This document shows, piece by piece, positions 9,511-17,987 of a DNA stretch of 64,000 nucleotides (position 1 is its first letter; each line of letters starts with the position of its first letter). A program made the position numbers and the translations under genes. The notes under the pieces were generated by a model, which saw only the letters and a program-made list of their open reading frames with translations, was not told where the DNA came from and did not search any database. Source of the DNA: Paenibacillus albicereus (GTDB taxonomy: Bacteria; Bacillota; Bacilli; Paenibacillales; Paenibacillaceae); contig NZ_CP051428.1 of NCBI RefSeq assembly GCF_012676905.1, positions 1,636,001-1,700,000 of the forward strand. The letters are read 5' to 3'.

Positions 9511-9906
9511 CTAGACGACCTTCAGCACCGAGATCATCTTCTCATGGCCGGGGCCGCAAGGAATGCTGCACTCGATCTGATACTCGCCTGCCTCGCTGAA
9601 GGAATAGACCTTCTCTTCGTCTTTGTTCATCTTGACCGACGTGTTGGCGATGCGGATGCCGTGGATGCCGTCGCTCTCCAGCTTGATGCGCAGCGGCTCG
9701 CCTTTCTTGATCGTATACGTCTCTTGGTCGAACTTGTAGTTGGTCGCCTTGATGACGAGATCCTGGGTCGGCTCGGACGTCGTCTCGACGGCCGCGGACG
9801 GTCCGTTCGAGGCTGGAGCGGAGCTGCTTCCGCATGCAGCGGAGATCAGCAGGAAGCCGGCCGCGGCGGCGATCAGCGGAATGCGGCGGATTTGGGAGCG
9901 GTTCAT
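9511..9906 (-). CDS. Cupredoxin-type lipoprotein with a CuA-like metal motif
   Basis: 131 residues with a lipoprotein signal peptide (basic N-terminus, hydrophobic stretch, lipobox LISAAC with Cys25) and a Ser/Ala-rich linker, followed by a single cupredoxin beta-sandwich. The C-terminal loop ECSIPCGPGHEKM reproduces the C-x3-C-x3-H-x2-M spacing of the binuclear CuA site of cytochrome oxidase subunit II, and an upstream histidine (GIHGI) can complete the site. The protein has no transmembrane helices of its own and is not near cox genes. It may be a membrane-tethered electron carrier or copper-handling protein on the outer face. AAAGGAG 10 bases upstream supports the start; a strong terminator follows. 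Confidence 0.85.
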   Translation of the reverse strand: MNRSQIRRIPLIAAAAGFLLISAACGSSSAPASNGPSAAVETTSEPTQDLVIKATNYKFDQETYTIKKGEPLRIKLESDGIHGIRIANTSVKMNKDEEKVYSFSEAGEYQIECSIPCGPGHEKMISVLKVV

Positions 9907-10034
9907 CTATTTCAGTCTCCTTTCGGATGGTCGGTCTAGTCGAGCGGGTCATGCTGTCCTTATCATACCGAATCCCGGCTGCGTTCGAAACGAGGCGGGC
10001 GGCGGAAGGTTGAACAAATGATGACAATCTATGT

Positions 10035-10070
10035 AAGCCGCCAGGCTCGAAAGGGGAGCTTGGCGGCCTT
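10035..10070 (-). terminator. Probable terminator of the holin-like gene
   Basis: Inverted repeat with arms around 10035-10043 and 10060-10068 and a 16-base interior directly downstream of the minus-strand stop at 10072. The U-run on the minus strand is weak, while CTTTT follows on the plus strand. Confidence 0.5.
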
Positions 10071-10071
10071 T

Positions 10072-10428
10072 TCAGTGCTCTTCCTTGCGCTTGGCCGCAT
10101 CGAACGGAGTCGGGATGAACAGGTCGATGATCCCGATGACGAGCGCGGCGAGAATGGCGCCGAGCCAGGTGACGGCGACGCCGCCGACGATGAACTGGGC
10201 GATGTAGATGACGATCACGCTGGCGACGAAGCCGACGATGCCGCGGCCGAACGGCGTGACCCTCTTGCCGAAGATGCCTTCGGCCACCCAGCCGAGCAGC
10301 GCGATGACAAGCGCCAGCATCAGCGCGCTCCAGAAGCCGCCGACCGTGAATTGCGGCACGATGAATCCGACGAGCATCAGGACGATCGCCGAGACGATGA
10401 AGCGGACGACATGTCCGAGAAAGTTCAT
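10072..10428 (-). CDS. Phage-holin-family / YvlD-like small membrane protein
   Basis: 118 residues with four hydrophobic segments (about 4-26, 29-48, 58-80, 84-107) and a charged tail AAKRKEEH. The pattern MNFLGHVVRFIVSAIVLMLV and the GxFxxALxxAxVIALLG block fit the phage_holin_4_2/YvlD family of four-helix membrane proteins, which in Bacillus are cell-envelope stress-associated rather than lytic. The start has GGAGGGAA five bases upstream. No endolysin or phage gene is near, so the holin name is only a family label. Transcribed alone and divergently from mutS2. Confidence 0.8.
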   Translation of the reverse strand: MNFLGHVVRFIVSAIVLMLVGFIVPQFTVGGFWSALMLALVIALLGWVAEGIFGKRVTPFGRGIVGFVASVIVIYIAQFIVGGVAVTWLGAILAALVIGIIDLFIPTPFDAAKRKEEH

Positions 10429-10575
10429 GCAGGTTCCCTCCAGTCGAGTTGTTCCCGTCTCCCGTGCGGCAGGAAGGCCGTCGGTTTTGCCGGGTGCACG
10501 CCACTAGCATGGCCGGAATCGGGGCATTTTATGTAGGAAGAGTTCTCGCCCCGTGCGCCTGCCGTGCCCATCCGT

Positions 10576-10581
10576 TATAAT
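10576..10581 (+). promoter_or_regulatory. -10 element upstream of mutS2
   Basis: TATAAT at 10576-10581, about 29 bases before the GTG start. No convincing -35 box is seen 16-18 bases upstream, so this is a weak prediction. Confidence 0.4.
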
Positions 10582-10609
10582 GGCCCTAGAGAGGAGCTGT
10601 GGACCGTTC

Positions 10610-12970
10610 GTGGACAGCAAAATTTTAAGCACGCTTGAATACTCCAAAATCATCCATCAATTGATTCAACATACAGCGACTCCGATGGGCCTGCGGATGG
10701 CCGAGGAGCTCGCCCCTTCGTCCGCGCTCGACGATGTCGTCCGCTCGCTGCAGGCGACGGTGGAGGCGGCGAACGCCTACCGGCTCAAGGGCAATCCTCC
10801 GTTTCGCGGCGTGGCGGACATCCGCGCCCATCTGAAGCGGGCGGCGATCGGCGGCACCCTAAGCCCCGGCGAGCTGCTCGAGGTCGCGCTCACGGCGCGC
10901 GGAGCCAGGCGGGTGCGCAGCCATGTGCTGCATCTGCATGACGAGCAGCCGATGCCGCTGCTGGCGCATCTGGCCGAAGGCATGTACCCTCGGCGCGAGC
11001 TGGAGGACGACATCTTCGCCTGCATCGACGAAAGCGGGGAGGTGCTCGACGGCGCGAGCGTAGAGCTGGGACGCATCCGCCGCGAGCTGCGTCAAGGCGA
11101 AGGCCGCGTGCGCGAGAAGCTCGAGCAGATGCTGCGCTCCTCGTCCGTGCAAAAGATGCTGCAGGACACGCTCGTCACGCTGCGCGGCGACCGGTACGTC
11201 ATTCCGGTCAAGCAGGAGTACCGCAGCCATTTCGGCGGCATCGTACATGACCAGTCGAACTCCGGCGCGACGCTGTTCATCGAGCCCGAGGCGGTCGTCG
11301 CGCTCAACAACAAGCTGCGGGAGGTCAAGGCGGCCGAGGCGCGCGAGATCGAGCGCATCCTCCAGAAGCTGACGGCGCTGGCCGCCGAGGCGGCGGAGGA
11401 TCTGGCGATCAACCATGACGGCCTCGCCCAGCTCGACTTCGCCTTCGCCAAGGCGCAGCTCGCGCATGCGATGAAAGCCGAGCTGCCGCTCATGAACGAC
11501 GAGGGCCGGATCGTGCTGAAGCGCGGCTTCCACCCTCTGCTCGACCGGTCCAAGGCCGTGCCGCTGCACCTGGAGCTCGGAGCGTCGCATACCGGCATCA
11601 TCGTCACCGGCCCGAACACCGGCGGCAAGACGGTCGCGCTCAAGACGGTCGGCCTGCTCAGCCTGATGGCGATGTCCGGCTTGTTCGTGCCCGCGGACGA
11701 CGGCACGGAGCTGTGCGTGTTCGACGCGATCTATGCGGACATCGGCGACGAGCAGAGCATCGAGCAGAGTCTCAGCACGTTCTCCAGCCATATGACCAAC
11801 ATCATCCGCATCCTGCGCGACATGACCCCGAGCAGCCTCGTGCTGCTCGACGAGCTCGGCGCGGGCACCGATCCGGCCGAGGGCTCGGCGCTGGCGATCG
11901 CGATCCTCGACCATATCCACCGCATGGGCTGCCGCCTGCTGGCGACGACCCACTACAGCGAGCTCAAGGCCTACGCCTACAACCGCCCCGGCCTCATCAA
12001 CGCCAGCATGGAATTCGACGTGGCGACGCTCAGTCCGACGTACCGGCTGCTCGTCGGCGTGCCGGGACGAAGCAACGCGTTCGCGATCGCCGAGCGGCTC
12101 GGCCTGGACAAGGCGATCATCCAGCAGGCGCGCGGCGAGGTCAGCGAGGAGGACCTGCGGGTCGAGAACATGATCGAGTCGCTCGAGCGCGACCGCCAGA
12201 GCGCGGAGCAGGAGCGCGACAGCGCCGAGCGGCTGCGCCGCGAGCTGGAGGACGAGCGCAGCCTGTACGAGGAGGAGCTTCGCCGCTTCGAGGAGCAGCG
12301 CGAGCGCCTGCTCGCCAAGGCGCAGGAGGAAGCGCGCCAAGCGGTGCAGAAGGCCCGCCGCGAAGCCGACGAGATCATCCAGGAGCTGCGGCAGCTGCAG
12401 CGCGAGGAAGGCGCGGCGGTCAAGGACCACAAGCTGACCGAGGCGCGCAAGCGGCTGGAGAAGGCTTCCCCGCAGCTGGTCCAGGGCCGTCAAGGCGCGC
12501 GTCCGGCGGCCGAGCGGGAGATCGAGGCCGGCGACGAGGTCAAGGTGCACAGCCTCGGCCAGCGCGGCCACGTCGTCGAGCGGTCCGGCTCGGAGGCGAC
12601 CGTGCAGCTCGGCATTCTCAAGATGAAGGTCAAGCTGGCCGACCTCGAGCTGCTGAAGCCGGCGCCTGCGCCGAAGGCCGCACCCAAGGCCGCGCCGGCG
12701 ACGTTGAAACGGACACGCGACGACAACGTAAAGATGGAATTGGATCTTCGCGGCTCGAACCTGGACGAATCCATCATCGAGGTGGACCGATTCCTGGACG
12801 AATCCTTCCTGGCCGGCATGGGGCAAGTCTACATCATCCACGGCAAGGGGACCGGCGTGCTTCGCGCCGGCATCCAGGACTTCCTTCGCCGCCATTCGCA
12901 TGTGAAGAGCTATCGGCTCGGCAACTACGGCGAAGGGGGAGCGGGCGTCACGGTCGCGGAGCTCAAGTAA
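10610..12970 (+). CDS. mutS2: Endonuclease MutS2 / ribosome rescue factor MutS2
   Basis: 786 residues from GTG at 10610, matching the usual family length and its opening (DSKILSTLEYSKI); an upstream in-frame ATG at 10580 lies inside the -10 region and is rejected. The core domains lead to a P-loop ATPase with Walker A GPNTGGKTVALKT (about residue 334) and the DELGAGTDPAEG Walker B block. A long coiled coil follows (about 520-630), then a basic linker and a C-terminal Smr domain (LDLRGSNLDES and HGKGTGVLR, about 709-785). MutS2 proteins lack the mismatch-recognition domain; in Bacillus they bind collided ribosomes and promote their splitting, and the Smr domain can be a nuclease. It is followed closely by a DUF350 gene. 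Confidence 0.97.
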   Translation: MDSKILSTLEYSKIIHQLIQHTATPMGLRMAEELAPSSALDDVVRSLQATVEAANAYRLKGNPPFRGVADIRAHLKRAAIGGTLSPGELLEVALTARGARRVRSHVLHLHDEQPMPLLAHLAEGMYPRRELEDDIFACIDESGEVLDGASVELGRIRRELRQGEGRVREKLEQMLRSSSVQKMLQDTLVTLRGDRYVIPVKQEYRSHFGGIVHDQSNSGATLFIEPEAVVALNNKLREVKAAEAREIERILQKLTALAAEAAEDLAINHDGLAQLDFAFAKAQLAHAMKAELPLMNDEGRIVLKRGFHPLLDRSKAVPLHLELGASHTGIIVTGPNTGGKTVALKTVGLLSLMAMSGLFVPADDGTELCVFDAIYADIGDEQSIEQSLSTFSSHMTNIIRILRDMTPSSLVLLDELGAGTDPAEGSALAIAILDHIHRMGCRLLATTHYSELKAYAYNRPGLINASMEFDVATLSPTYRLLVGVPGRSNAFAIAERLGLDKAIIQQARGEVSEEDLRVENMIESLERDRQSAEQERDSAERLRRELEDERSLYEEELRRFEEQRERLLAKAQEEARQAVQKARREADEIIQELRQLQREEGAAVKDHKLTEARKRLEKASPQLVQGRQGARPAAEREIEAGDEVKVHSLGQRGHVVERSGSEATVQLGILKMKVKLADLELLKPAPAPKAAPKAAPATLKRTRDDNVKMELDLRGSNLDESIIEVDRFLDESFLAGMGQVYIIHGKGTGVLRAGIQDFLRRHSHVKSYRLGNYGEGGAGVTVAELK

Positions 12971-12991
12971 TTCCGAGAGGAAGCGATTAGC

Positions 12992-13408
12992 GTGAGCGGA
13001 ATCATCGACGGGCTGCTGGACAATGCCTATGCCTCTTCCCTGATTTATGTCGCGGTGACGGTCATGGCCCTCGTCCTGTTCCTGACCGTGTTCGAATGGG
13101 TCGCCAAGTACAAGTGCTGGGACGAGATCCGCAAGGGCAACGTGGCGGTCGCGATGGCCACCGGCGGCAAGATTTTCGGCATCTGCAACATATTCCGGTT
13201 TTCGGCCAATGCCGGCGATTCCATCTACGGAAGCTTGATCTGGGGGGCGTTCGGCTTCGTCGTGCTGCTGCTCGCCTACTTCCTGTTCGAGTTCATGACG
13301 CCCGTATTCCGCATCGACGACGAGATCCAGCGCGACAACCGGGCGGTCGGCCTGATCGCGATGGTGATCTCGGTGTCGATCTCGTATGTCATCGGAGCGA
13401 CGATCTGA
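12992..13408 (+). CDS. DUF350 family membrane protein
   Basis: 138 residues, GTG start at 12992 with GAGAGG 11 bases before it. Four transmembrane segments (about 17-38, 58-72, 82-104, 116-136) with conserved small residues (AVAMATGGKIFGICNIF) match the DUF350/YjfL family, whose function is not established. Only 21 bases separate it from mutS2, so co-transcription is likely. A 24-residue membrane peptide gene follows 19 bases downstream. Confidence 0.82.
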   Translation: MSGIIDGLLDNAYASSLIYVAVTVMALVLFLTVFEWVAKYKCWDEIRKGNVAVAMATGGKIFGICNIFRFSANAGDSIYGSLIWGAFGFVVLLLAYFLFEFMTPVFRIDDEIQRDNRAVGLIAMVISVSISYVIGATI

Positions 13409-13427
13409 CGGCTTGGAGGAGATGGAC

Positions 13428-13502
13428 ATGAAGTACTTATGGGGCACGCTGGCCGTTCTGGCCGTCCTGTTCTTTGTGCTCGGCATTTTATATCTGGTAT
13501 GA
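13428..13502 (+). CDS. 24-residue single-pass membrane peptide
   Basis: A short frame ATG..TGA encoding MKYLWGTLAVLAVLFFVLG followed by ILYLV: one hydrophobic helix with a single Lys near the N-terminus and no soluble part. GGAGGAG (13415-13421) lies 6 bases before the ATG, the best-spaced site in this stretch; an in-frame ATG at 13422 is too close to it. It sits 19 bases after the DUF350 gene and is probably co-transcribed. No homologue is known to me; it could be a small accessory subunit of the DUF350 membrane protein. Confidence 0.6.
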   Translation: MKYLWGTLAVLAVLFFVLGILYLV

Positions 13503-13541
13503 TCGGGTTCGGACAGCAGGTTGGAGAAAGGAGCTGCAGCG

Positions 13542-14129
13542 ATGGAGCATCAGCAGCAGGAGCGCGCGACGGACATCTGTCCGTGGTGCGACTCCGAACT
13601 AGTATGGGACGAGGAAATCGGTCCCGAGGAAGTCTGCCCGCATTGCAGCAATGAGCTGGGCGGGTATCGGACGCTCCGCGTCGGCGGAGCGGAGGGCGAT
13701 GCGGACGAGCAAGAAGACGGGGACGAGCCGGCCGGCCGTGCGGAGGCTGCCGTTGGAACGACCGGAGCGGCCGCCCCGATCAGCGCGGACGAGGACGCCG
13801 ACTGGGAGGCGGGCGACGACACCGGCTGGGCCGGAGCGGGCCGCCAGCAGTCGTGGCTGCGCGCCGACGAGAAGGTGCAGCGCATCCTCGACAACCAGGA
13901 AGAGGTGCCGGAGTGCCCTTCCTGCCGGGAATTCATGCTGCATGCAGGCACGAACATGCTGGGCGCGGGCTCGTTCTCGCCGGCCGAGCCGCCGTCCCTC
14001 CAGCAGCCGCTGCTTCCGGAGACGATCCGGCTGCAGCTGTACGTCTGCCCGAACTGCCATGAGGTGTCCACGAAGCTGGACCTCGGCTCGCGCTCCTACC
14101 TGGCGGAAGTGCTGGATCAGGAAAGCTGA
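13542..14129 (+). CDS. Double zinc-ribbon protein, function unknown
   Basis: 195 residues from ATG 13542 (AAAGGAG 9 bases upstream). An N-terminal zinc ribbon has CPWC at about residues 13-16 and CPHC at 32-35. An acidic, Ala/Gly-rich linker (about 50-105) follows, then a C-terminal CPSC...CPNC pair (about 126-176). A small zinc-binding protein of this layout is most likely a conserved Paenibacillaceae protein of unknown role; nothing indicates nucleic-acid binding beyond the ribbons. A terminator hairpin follows the stop. Confidence 0.75.
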   Translation: MEHQQQERATDICPWCDSELVWDEEIGPEEVCPHCSNELGGYRTLRVGGAEGDADEQEDGDEPAGRAEAAVGTTGAAAPISADEDADWEAGDDTGWAGAGRQQSWLRADEKVQRILDNQEEVPECPSCREFMLHAGTNMLGAGSFSPAEPPSLQQPLLPETIRLQLYVCPNCHEVSTKLDLGSRSYLAEVLDQES

Positions 14130-14177
14130 TCCGGCCGAAGCCAGCGGCGTCCTGCCGCTGGACAGGCTCCGCCTTCA

Positions 14178-14205
14178 AGCTCCGCGCTTATGCGCGGGGC
14201 TTTTT
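14178..14205 (+). terminator. Intrinsic terminator after the zinc-ribbon gene
   Basis: Ten-base-pair stem (one G-U pair) with a TTAT loop followed by TTTTT at 14201-14205. Confidence 0.85.
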
Positions 14206-14337
14206 CGGTTTTCATGCCCTCGGACGACGGAGCGAGAAGCGGCATCGAAAAGAGAGGTTCGTTCCCGGCGCGGCATGCGGCCTCACGCATCATCTCCTGC
14301 CGGGGAGGGAACCCTCTCCCGAATGGAGGTGATGTCC

Positions 14338-15615
14338 GTGAAAAGCGAAAGCGCGCTCCGTCCCGCGCGCGAGGGGGCGCTGCACGGCCAGCCGCTGCTG
14401 CTGCTCGCCGTATTGACGCTGTACAACTGCGCGAACGCGCTGTCGGGCGTTTTCGTGCCGGTCTATCTGTTCAAAGCCAACCAGTCCTACGCGCTCGTCG
14501 GCTTGTTCTCGCTGCTCCAATATGCGGCGGGCGGACTGTGCGCGTACCTCGCCGGATCGTGGGCGAAGCGCAAAGGTCTCGTAGCCTCCCTGCGGACGGG
14601 AATCGCCGTCTCCGGCGCCTTTTACCTGGCCGTGCTGCTGCTCGGAAGCAAGGCGGCCTCCTGGGCGGCTCCGCTCGGCCTGCTGAGCGGGACGGCGGGC
14701 GGCTTCTTCTGGCTCGCCTACAACGTCCTCTACTTCGAGATTACCGAAAGGGACAACCGGGATGCGTACAACGGCATGGCCGGCCTGCTCGGCTCCGCGG
14801 TCGCCATGGCGGCTCCGTTCCTGTCGGGGCTCGTCATCTCCGGCAGCGGAGGAAACGCGGGCTATACGCTCATCTTCAGCGTGTCGCTCGCGCTGTTCGG
14901 CGCGGCCGCGCTGCTCAGCGCCAAAATCAAGAAGCGGCCGCCGCAGGGGCGCTACCGCTGGAGCTTCCCGGCGGCCGAGCTGCGCCAGCCGGAAAGCCCT
15001 TGGCGCCGCTTCGCTCCGGCCATCGCGCTGCAAGGGCTGCGCGACGGCGTGTTCCTGTTCGTGCTCGGACTGGCGATCTATGCCTCCACGGGGGCCGAGC
15101 AGAAGGTCGGCACCTATTACCTCGTCACGTCGCTCGTCGGCATGGCCGCTTTCTGGCTATGCGGCCGCAAGCTCGGACCGGAACGCCGCCGGACGGCCAT
15201 GCTTGCCGGCACGCTCGCGCTCGCCGCAGCGCTGCTGCCGCTGCTCGGCGGCATGAGCTACGCCAGCCTGCTGCTCGTCGGCATCGGCACGGCGCTGTTC
15301 TCGCCGCTATATCTCATCCCGATCACCTCGTCGGTGTTCGATCTGATGGGACGCAGCGAAGAAGCGGCGTCGAGCCGCGTCGAGCTGACCGTGCTGCGGG
15401 AGCTCGCGCTGACGACGGGCCGGCTGGCCGGCGTGCTGGCCTTCATCGCCGTCGCCGGCCGCTCCGCTCCCGACTCGCCGTCGTTCGCCTGGCTGCTGCT
15501 GGCGCTCGGCTCGGCTCCGATCGCCGGCTGGTTCATCATCCGCAACCGGCTCCGCCCGCCGGGCTCAGCCATCCGTGCCGCGGACGCGGACCCGGACGGC
15601 AGCGGGAGCGGCTGA
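14338..15615 (+). CDS. Major facilitator superfamily transporter
   Basis: 425 residues. GTG at 14338 is preferred because GGAGG (14325-14329) sits 8 bases before it; ATG 14323 and 14332 overlap or abut that site. About 12 hydrophobic segments in two halves separated by a basic loop (KIKKRPPQGRYRWSF), with the GSWAKRKGL motif between helices 2 and 3, fit an MFS permease. The substrate is unknown. The last 51 bases overlap the 3' end of the CotH-like gene on the other strand. Confidence 0.85.
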   Translation: MKSESALRPAREGALHGQPLLLLAVLTLYNCANALSGVFVPVYLFKANQSYALVGLFSLLQYAAGGLCAYLAGSWAKRKGLVASLRTGIAVSGAFYLAVLLLGSKAASWAAPLGLLSGTAGGFFWLAYNVLYFEITERDNRDAYNGMAGLLGSAVAMAAPFLSGLVISGSGGNAGYTLIFSVSLALFGAAALLSAKIKKRPPQGRYRWSFPAAELRQPESPWRRFAPAIALQGLRDGVFLFVLGLAIYASTGAEQKVGTYYLVTSLVGMAAFWLCGRKLGPERRRTAMLAGTLALAAALLPLLGGMSYASLLLVGIGTALFSPLYLIPITSSVFDLMGRSEEAASSRVELTVLRELALTTGRLAGVLAFIAVAGRSAPDSPSFAWLLLALGSAPIAGWFIIRNRLRPPGSAIRAADADPDGSGSG

Positions 15616-16686
15616 AGCCCGGACCCAGCGCCGGAGCTCCTTGCCCGCGCTTGCGCGGCGCTGCCGGACGTACTGGCGGATGACCTCGGGCTCTCCGCCG
15701 AACAGTCCCCGAGTGGCGGCCCGGCTCGCGTCGAGCCGGACTGCGGCAGCGATGCTTCCGTGCAGCTCCCCGACCAGCCGGTCGATCCGCTCCTCGGTGA
15801 AGTCCTCCTCGAGGAGCCGTTCGAACCCTTCGGCGTACGCCCTCTTCCAATCGTCGAACTGCATCAGCCGGCGCGTCAAGCCGTTGTAGCCCTGCACGCG
15901 GACCAGGCCGGCCGGACAGAGCTTGCCGTAGCAGTTGCGGCCCCAGGTGCCCTCGTAATCCCAAGGCAGGATGCCGTACCGCTGCCGGGACGCCTCCTCG
16001 TACAAGGCGTAATTCTGCTCGAAGCCGTCGAAGTTGCCGGTCAGCACCGCACCCGACAGCCAGCGCAAATAAGCGGGGACGTCGACGCGCTCCTCGATCA
16101 GCTCGCGCAGCTTGCCGTTTTTCAGGCGGTGGATGCCGCGAATGAAGGAGCAGAGGCGGGGGAGCGTATCGCCGTCGCCCTCGATGAACTCGTAGCCCTC
16201 CGCCAGATCGCGCTTGCGGCGCCCGCTCTCGGAGAGCGCGCGCTCGAAGTTGGCGGAGTCGTTGGCGGCGTACAGCAGCGACCGGTAAGGGATGCCGCGC
16301 AGGGCGAAGAAGCGGGAGTTGACCGCCTCGATCTCGAGGTACAAGCCCCGGCATTCTCCGTTGACGTCCAGCCACACATGCCGGGTGCGCGGCGCCGGCA
16401 CGCCGATGCCTTCCATGAACCGGAACGAGAGGGCGTTGCGGATCATCGACGGATCGTCCGCCTCCGCGTTCCAGTGCAGCACGAGACCGCTGTCGAGCCT
16501 GATCTCGTACGACTTTTTCGGATACTCTCTCGTATGCCCTCCCCGATAGCGGAGCCTGGCGCCGTCCGTCCTGCCTCCCGCCGTCAGCTGGACCGGCACA
16601 TGCCGCCGGCTCCATACGTCGCTGGCGAGTTCCGCTTGCGCCTGGGCGCTGATCCGAATGGATCGAACCGCCAATCCGGCTCTCAT
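15565..16686 (-). CDS. CotH-family spore coat protein kinase
   Basis: 373 residues from ATG at 16686, with AAGGAGG 7 bases upstream; a longer frame reaching 16812 lacks such a site. CotH landmarks: RYRGGHTREYPKKSYEIRL near residue 50 (nucleotide-binding Lys), HVWLDVNGECRGLYLEIE, GNFDGFEQNYALYEE and the catalytic/metal region GILPWDYEGTWG. CotH kinases phosphorylate spore-coat proteins such as CotB/CotG in Bacillus. The next genes rightwards include two coat-type proteins, supporting a sporulation role. Its 3' end overlaps the convergent MFS gene by 51 bases. It has no signal peptide and would act in the mother cell. Confidence 0.87.
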   Translation of the reverse strand: MRAGLAVRSIRISAQAQAELASDVWSRRHVPVQLTAGGRTDGARLRYRGGHTREYPKKSYEIRLDSGLVLHWNAEADDPSMIRNALSFRFMEGIGVPAPRTRHVWLDVNGECRGLYLEIEAVNSRFFALRGIPYRSLLYAANDSANFERALSESGRRKRDLAEGYEFIEGDGDTLPRLCSFIRGIHRLKNGKLRELIEERVDVPAYLRWLSGAVLTGNFDGFEQNYALYEEASRQRYGILPWDYEGTWGRNCYGKLCPAGLVRVQGYNGLTRRLMQFDDWKRAYAEGFERLLEEDFTEERIDRLVGELHGSIAAAVRLDASRAATRGLFGGEPEVIRQYVRQRRASAGKELRRWVRASAAPAAVRVRVRGTDG

Positions 16687-16904
16687 CGCGCACCGCCTCC
16701 TTTTTGTTTCCCCCGTCTCCGCTCCTGCCCACGCCATACCGTATTCCGATCGCGCCGGGTTGGTTCTAGGGCGGCTTTCGGGCGGGACGGCCCGGCAAGT
16801 CCCCATGCGCAAGGCAGACAGGCCGCATAGGATGCAGCAGAGCGGAAGGCGGACGCGCTGGACGCGCTCCGCTGCGGGAGGGGATCGAGCTGGAACGAAG
16901 CAGG

Positions 16905-17585
16905 ATGACGACGGTGCAGCTGGAGGACGGCGCGATCGAGGCGGTCGTGCGGGCGAGGCGGAGGGATCTGCTCGTCGCGGACGATCCGCTGCGGAGCAGG
17001 CGGATCTACATTCCGCTGCATCAGGTGAAAGGGTTCAAGGGAAGTTTCGCGGCCGAGCCGGACGGAGCGCATGAACGCGACGGGGAGTCGGCGGAACGGA
17101 CGATCGGCAGCGAGCCCCGCGACGAAGCCGGTATAGGCGCGACCGTGCTGCCGACGGGCTACAGGGCGATGCTGCTCGAGGCGAAGGGAACGTTCGCCGA
17201 GCTGAGGCTGTCGGCCCGGCATGTGCTGCACGGCTACCTCGCCGGCGTGATGAACGATTTCGCGCTGTTCTGCACGCCGCTGCATGGAGCCGTGCTGCTG
17301 CCGCTGGAGCATGTGCAGGCGCTCTCTCCTTATCCGGCGGGGCTTTCCCCGTACCGGCTGAAGCCGGAGCAGTTTCCGATCCGTCCGCTCTCGCTCGGCC
17401 TGTCGCGCCATTTCGAGCAGCAGCTGGAACGGCTCGAGGGCGAGATGACCGTCCTTTGCCGGGGAGGCTATCCGGATGTGGCGGGAGTGCTCGGCCCGGT
17501 CAAGGACGGCTTCGTGCCGATCACCGAAGCGGACGGAGGCAAGCTGCTGCTGCCGGTCCGCGCGCTGAAAGCGGTCTTTCTGTAG
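16905..17585 (+). CDS. Three-module beta protein, possibly DUF2642-like, spore-associated
   Basis: 226 residues, ATG 16905 with a weak AAGCAGG site. I do not recognise a named family firmly. Three similar modules can be seen: about 1-45 (ending RIYIPLHQVKGF), 87-143 (ending AVLLPLEHVQAL) and 168-226 (ending KLLLPVRALKAVFL), each reading like a small beta barrel with an [I/L]P[L/V] plus hydrophobic ending. That pattern resembles DUF2642 proteins of Bacillus spores. A charged insert (about 46-86) separates modules 1 and 2. It lies divergently from the CotH-like gene and upstream of two coat-type genes, so a spore role is plausible but inferred. Confidence 0.6.
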   Translation: MTTVQLEDGAIEAVVRARRRDLLVADDPLRSRRIYIPLHQVKGFKGSFAAEPDGAHERDGESAERTIGSEPRDEAGIGATVLPTGYRAMLLEAKGTFAELRLSARHVLHGYLAGVMNDFALFCTPLHGAVLLPLEHVQALSPYPAGLSPYRLKPEQFPIRPLSLGLSRHFEQQLERLEGEMTVLCRGGYPDVAGVLGPVKDGFVPITEADGGKLLLPVRALKAVFL

Positions 17586-17734
17586 CGACGCCGCGGGAAG
17601 GGAGGCGGGTTGCGGAACGGCTTTCCTCGAGAAGCCTGGGCGGAACGATCCGCCTTCGCTTCGCATACATAACTCGTCCGGCAAAGGGCATTCTACTCCA
17701 AGGCAACTCATCCTTTCACCGATGGAGGTATCCG

Positions 17735-17959
17735 ATGCAGCCGATTTCCGGAAAGGAACTGGAATACATCGCCGATTCCATGTCCAATGAAGACCTGCTG
17801 GCCAAGCAATGCGCTTGCGCCTCGACGAGCATCAGCGTGCCGGGCGTAAGCCAGGTGCTGGGCCGCATGACGTCCGTCCACCAGCAAAACTATGCGACGC
17901 TGCTCAGCTCGCTGCAGCAGCATCAGCAGCTGGCTCCTACGAGCCCGCAGACGAACTGA
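17735..17959 (+). CDS. Small spore coat-associated protein, hypothetical
   Basis: 74 residues, ATG 17735 with GGAGG six bases upstream. It has a helical N-terminal half with a C-A-C pair (LLAKQCACAST), a central SISVPGVSQVLGRM segment and a Gln/Ser-rich C-terminus. It lies 28 bases before the CotF-like gene, with which it probably forms an operon. In related genomes small Gln-rich proteins preceding CotF-like genes are annotated as coat proteins; that naming is from context, not from a domain. Confidence 0.65.
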   Translation: MQPISGKELEYIADSMSNEDLLAKQCACASTSISVPGVSQVLGRMTSVHQQNYATLLSSLQQHQQLAPTSPQTN

Positions 17960-17987
17960 GCCCAATCCGAACAGGGAGGTCTAGACG

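Noticed and set aside
10072-10428. Holin-family gene as sign of a prophage
   Set aside because: It is a single YvlD-like gene with no phage neighbours.
17641-17734. SigE/SigK-type promoter (CATACATA) before the coat genes
   Set aside because: The -10 match is partial and no -35 could be identified with confidence.
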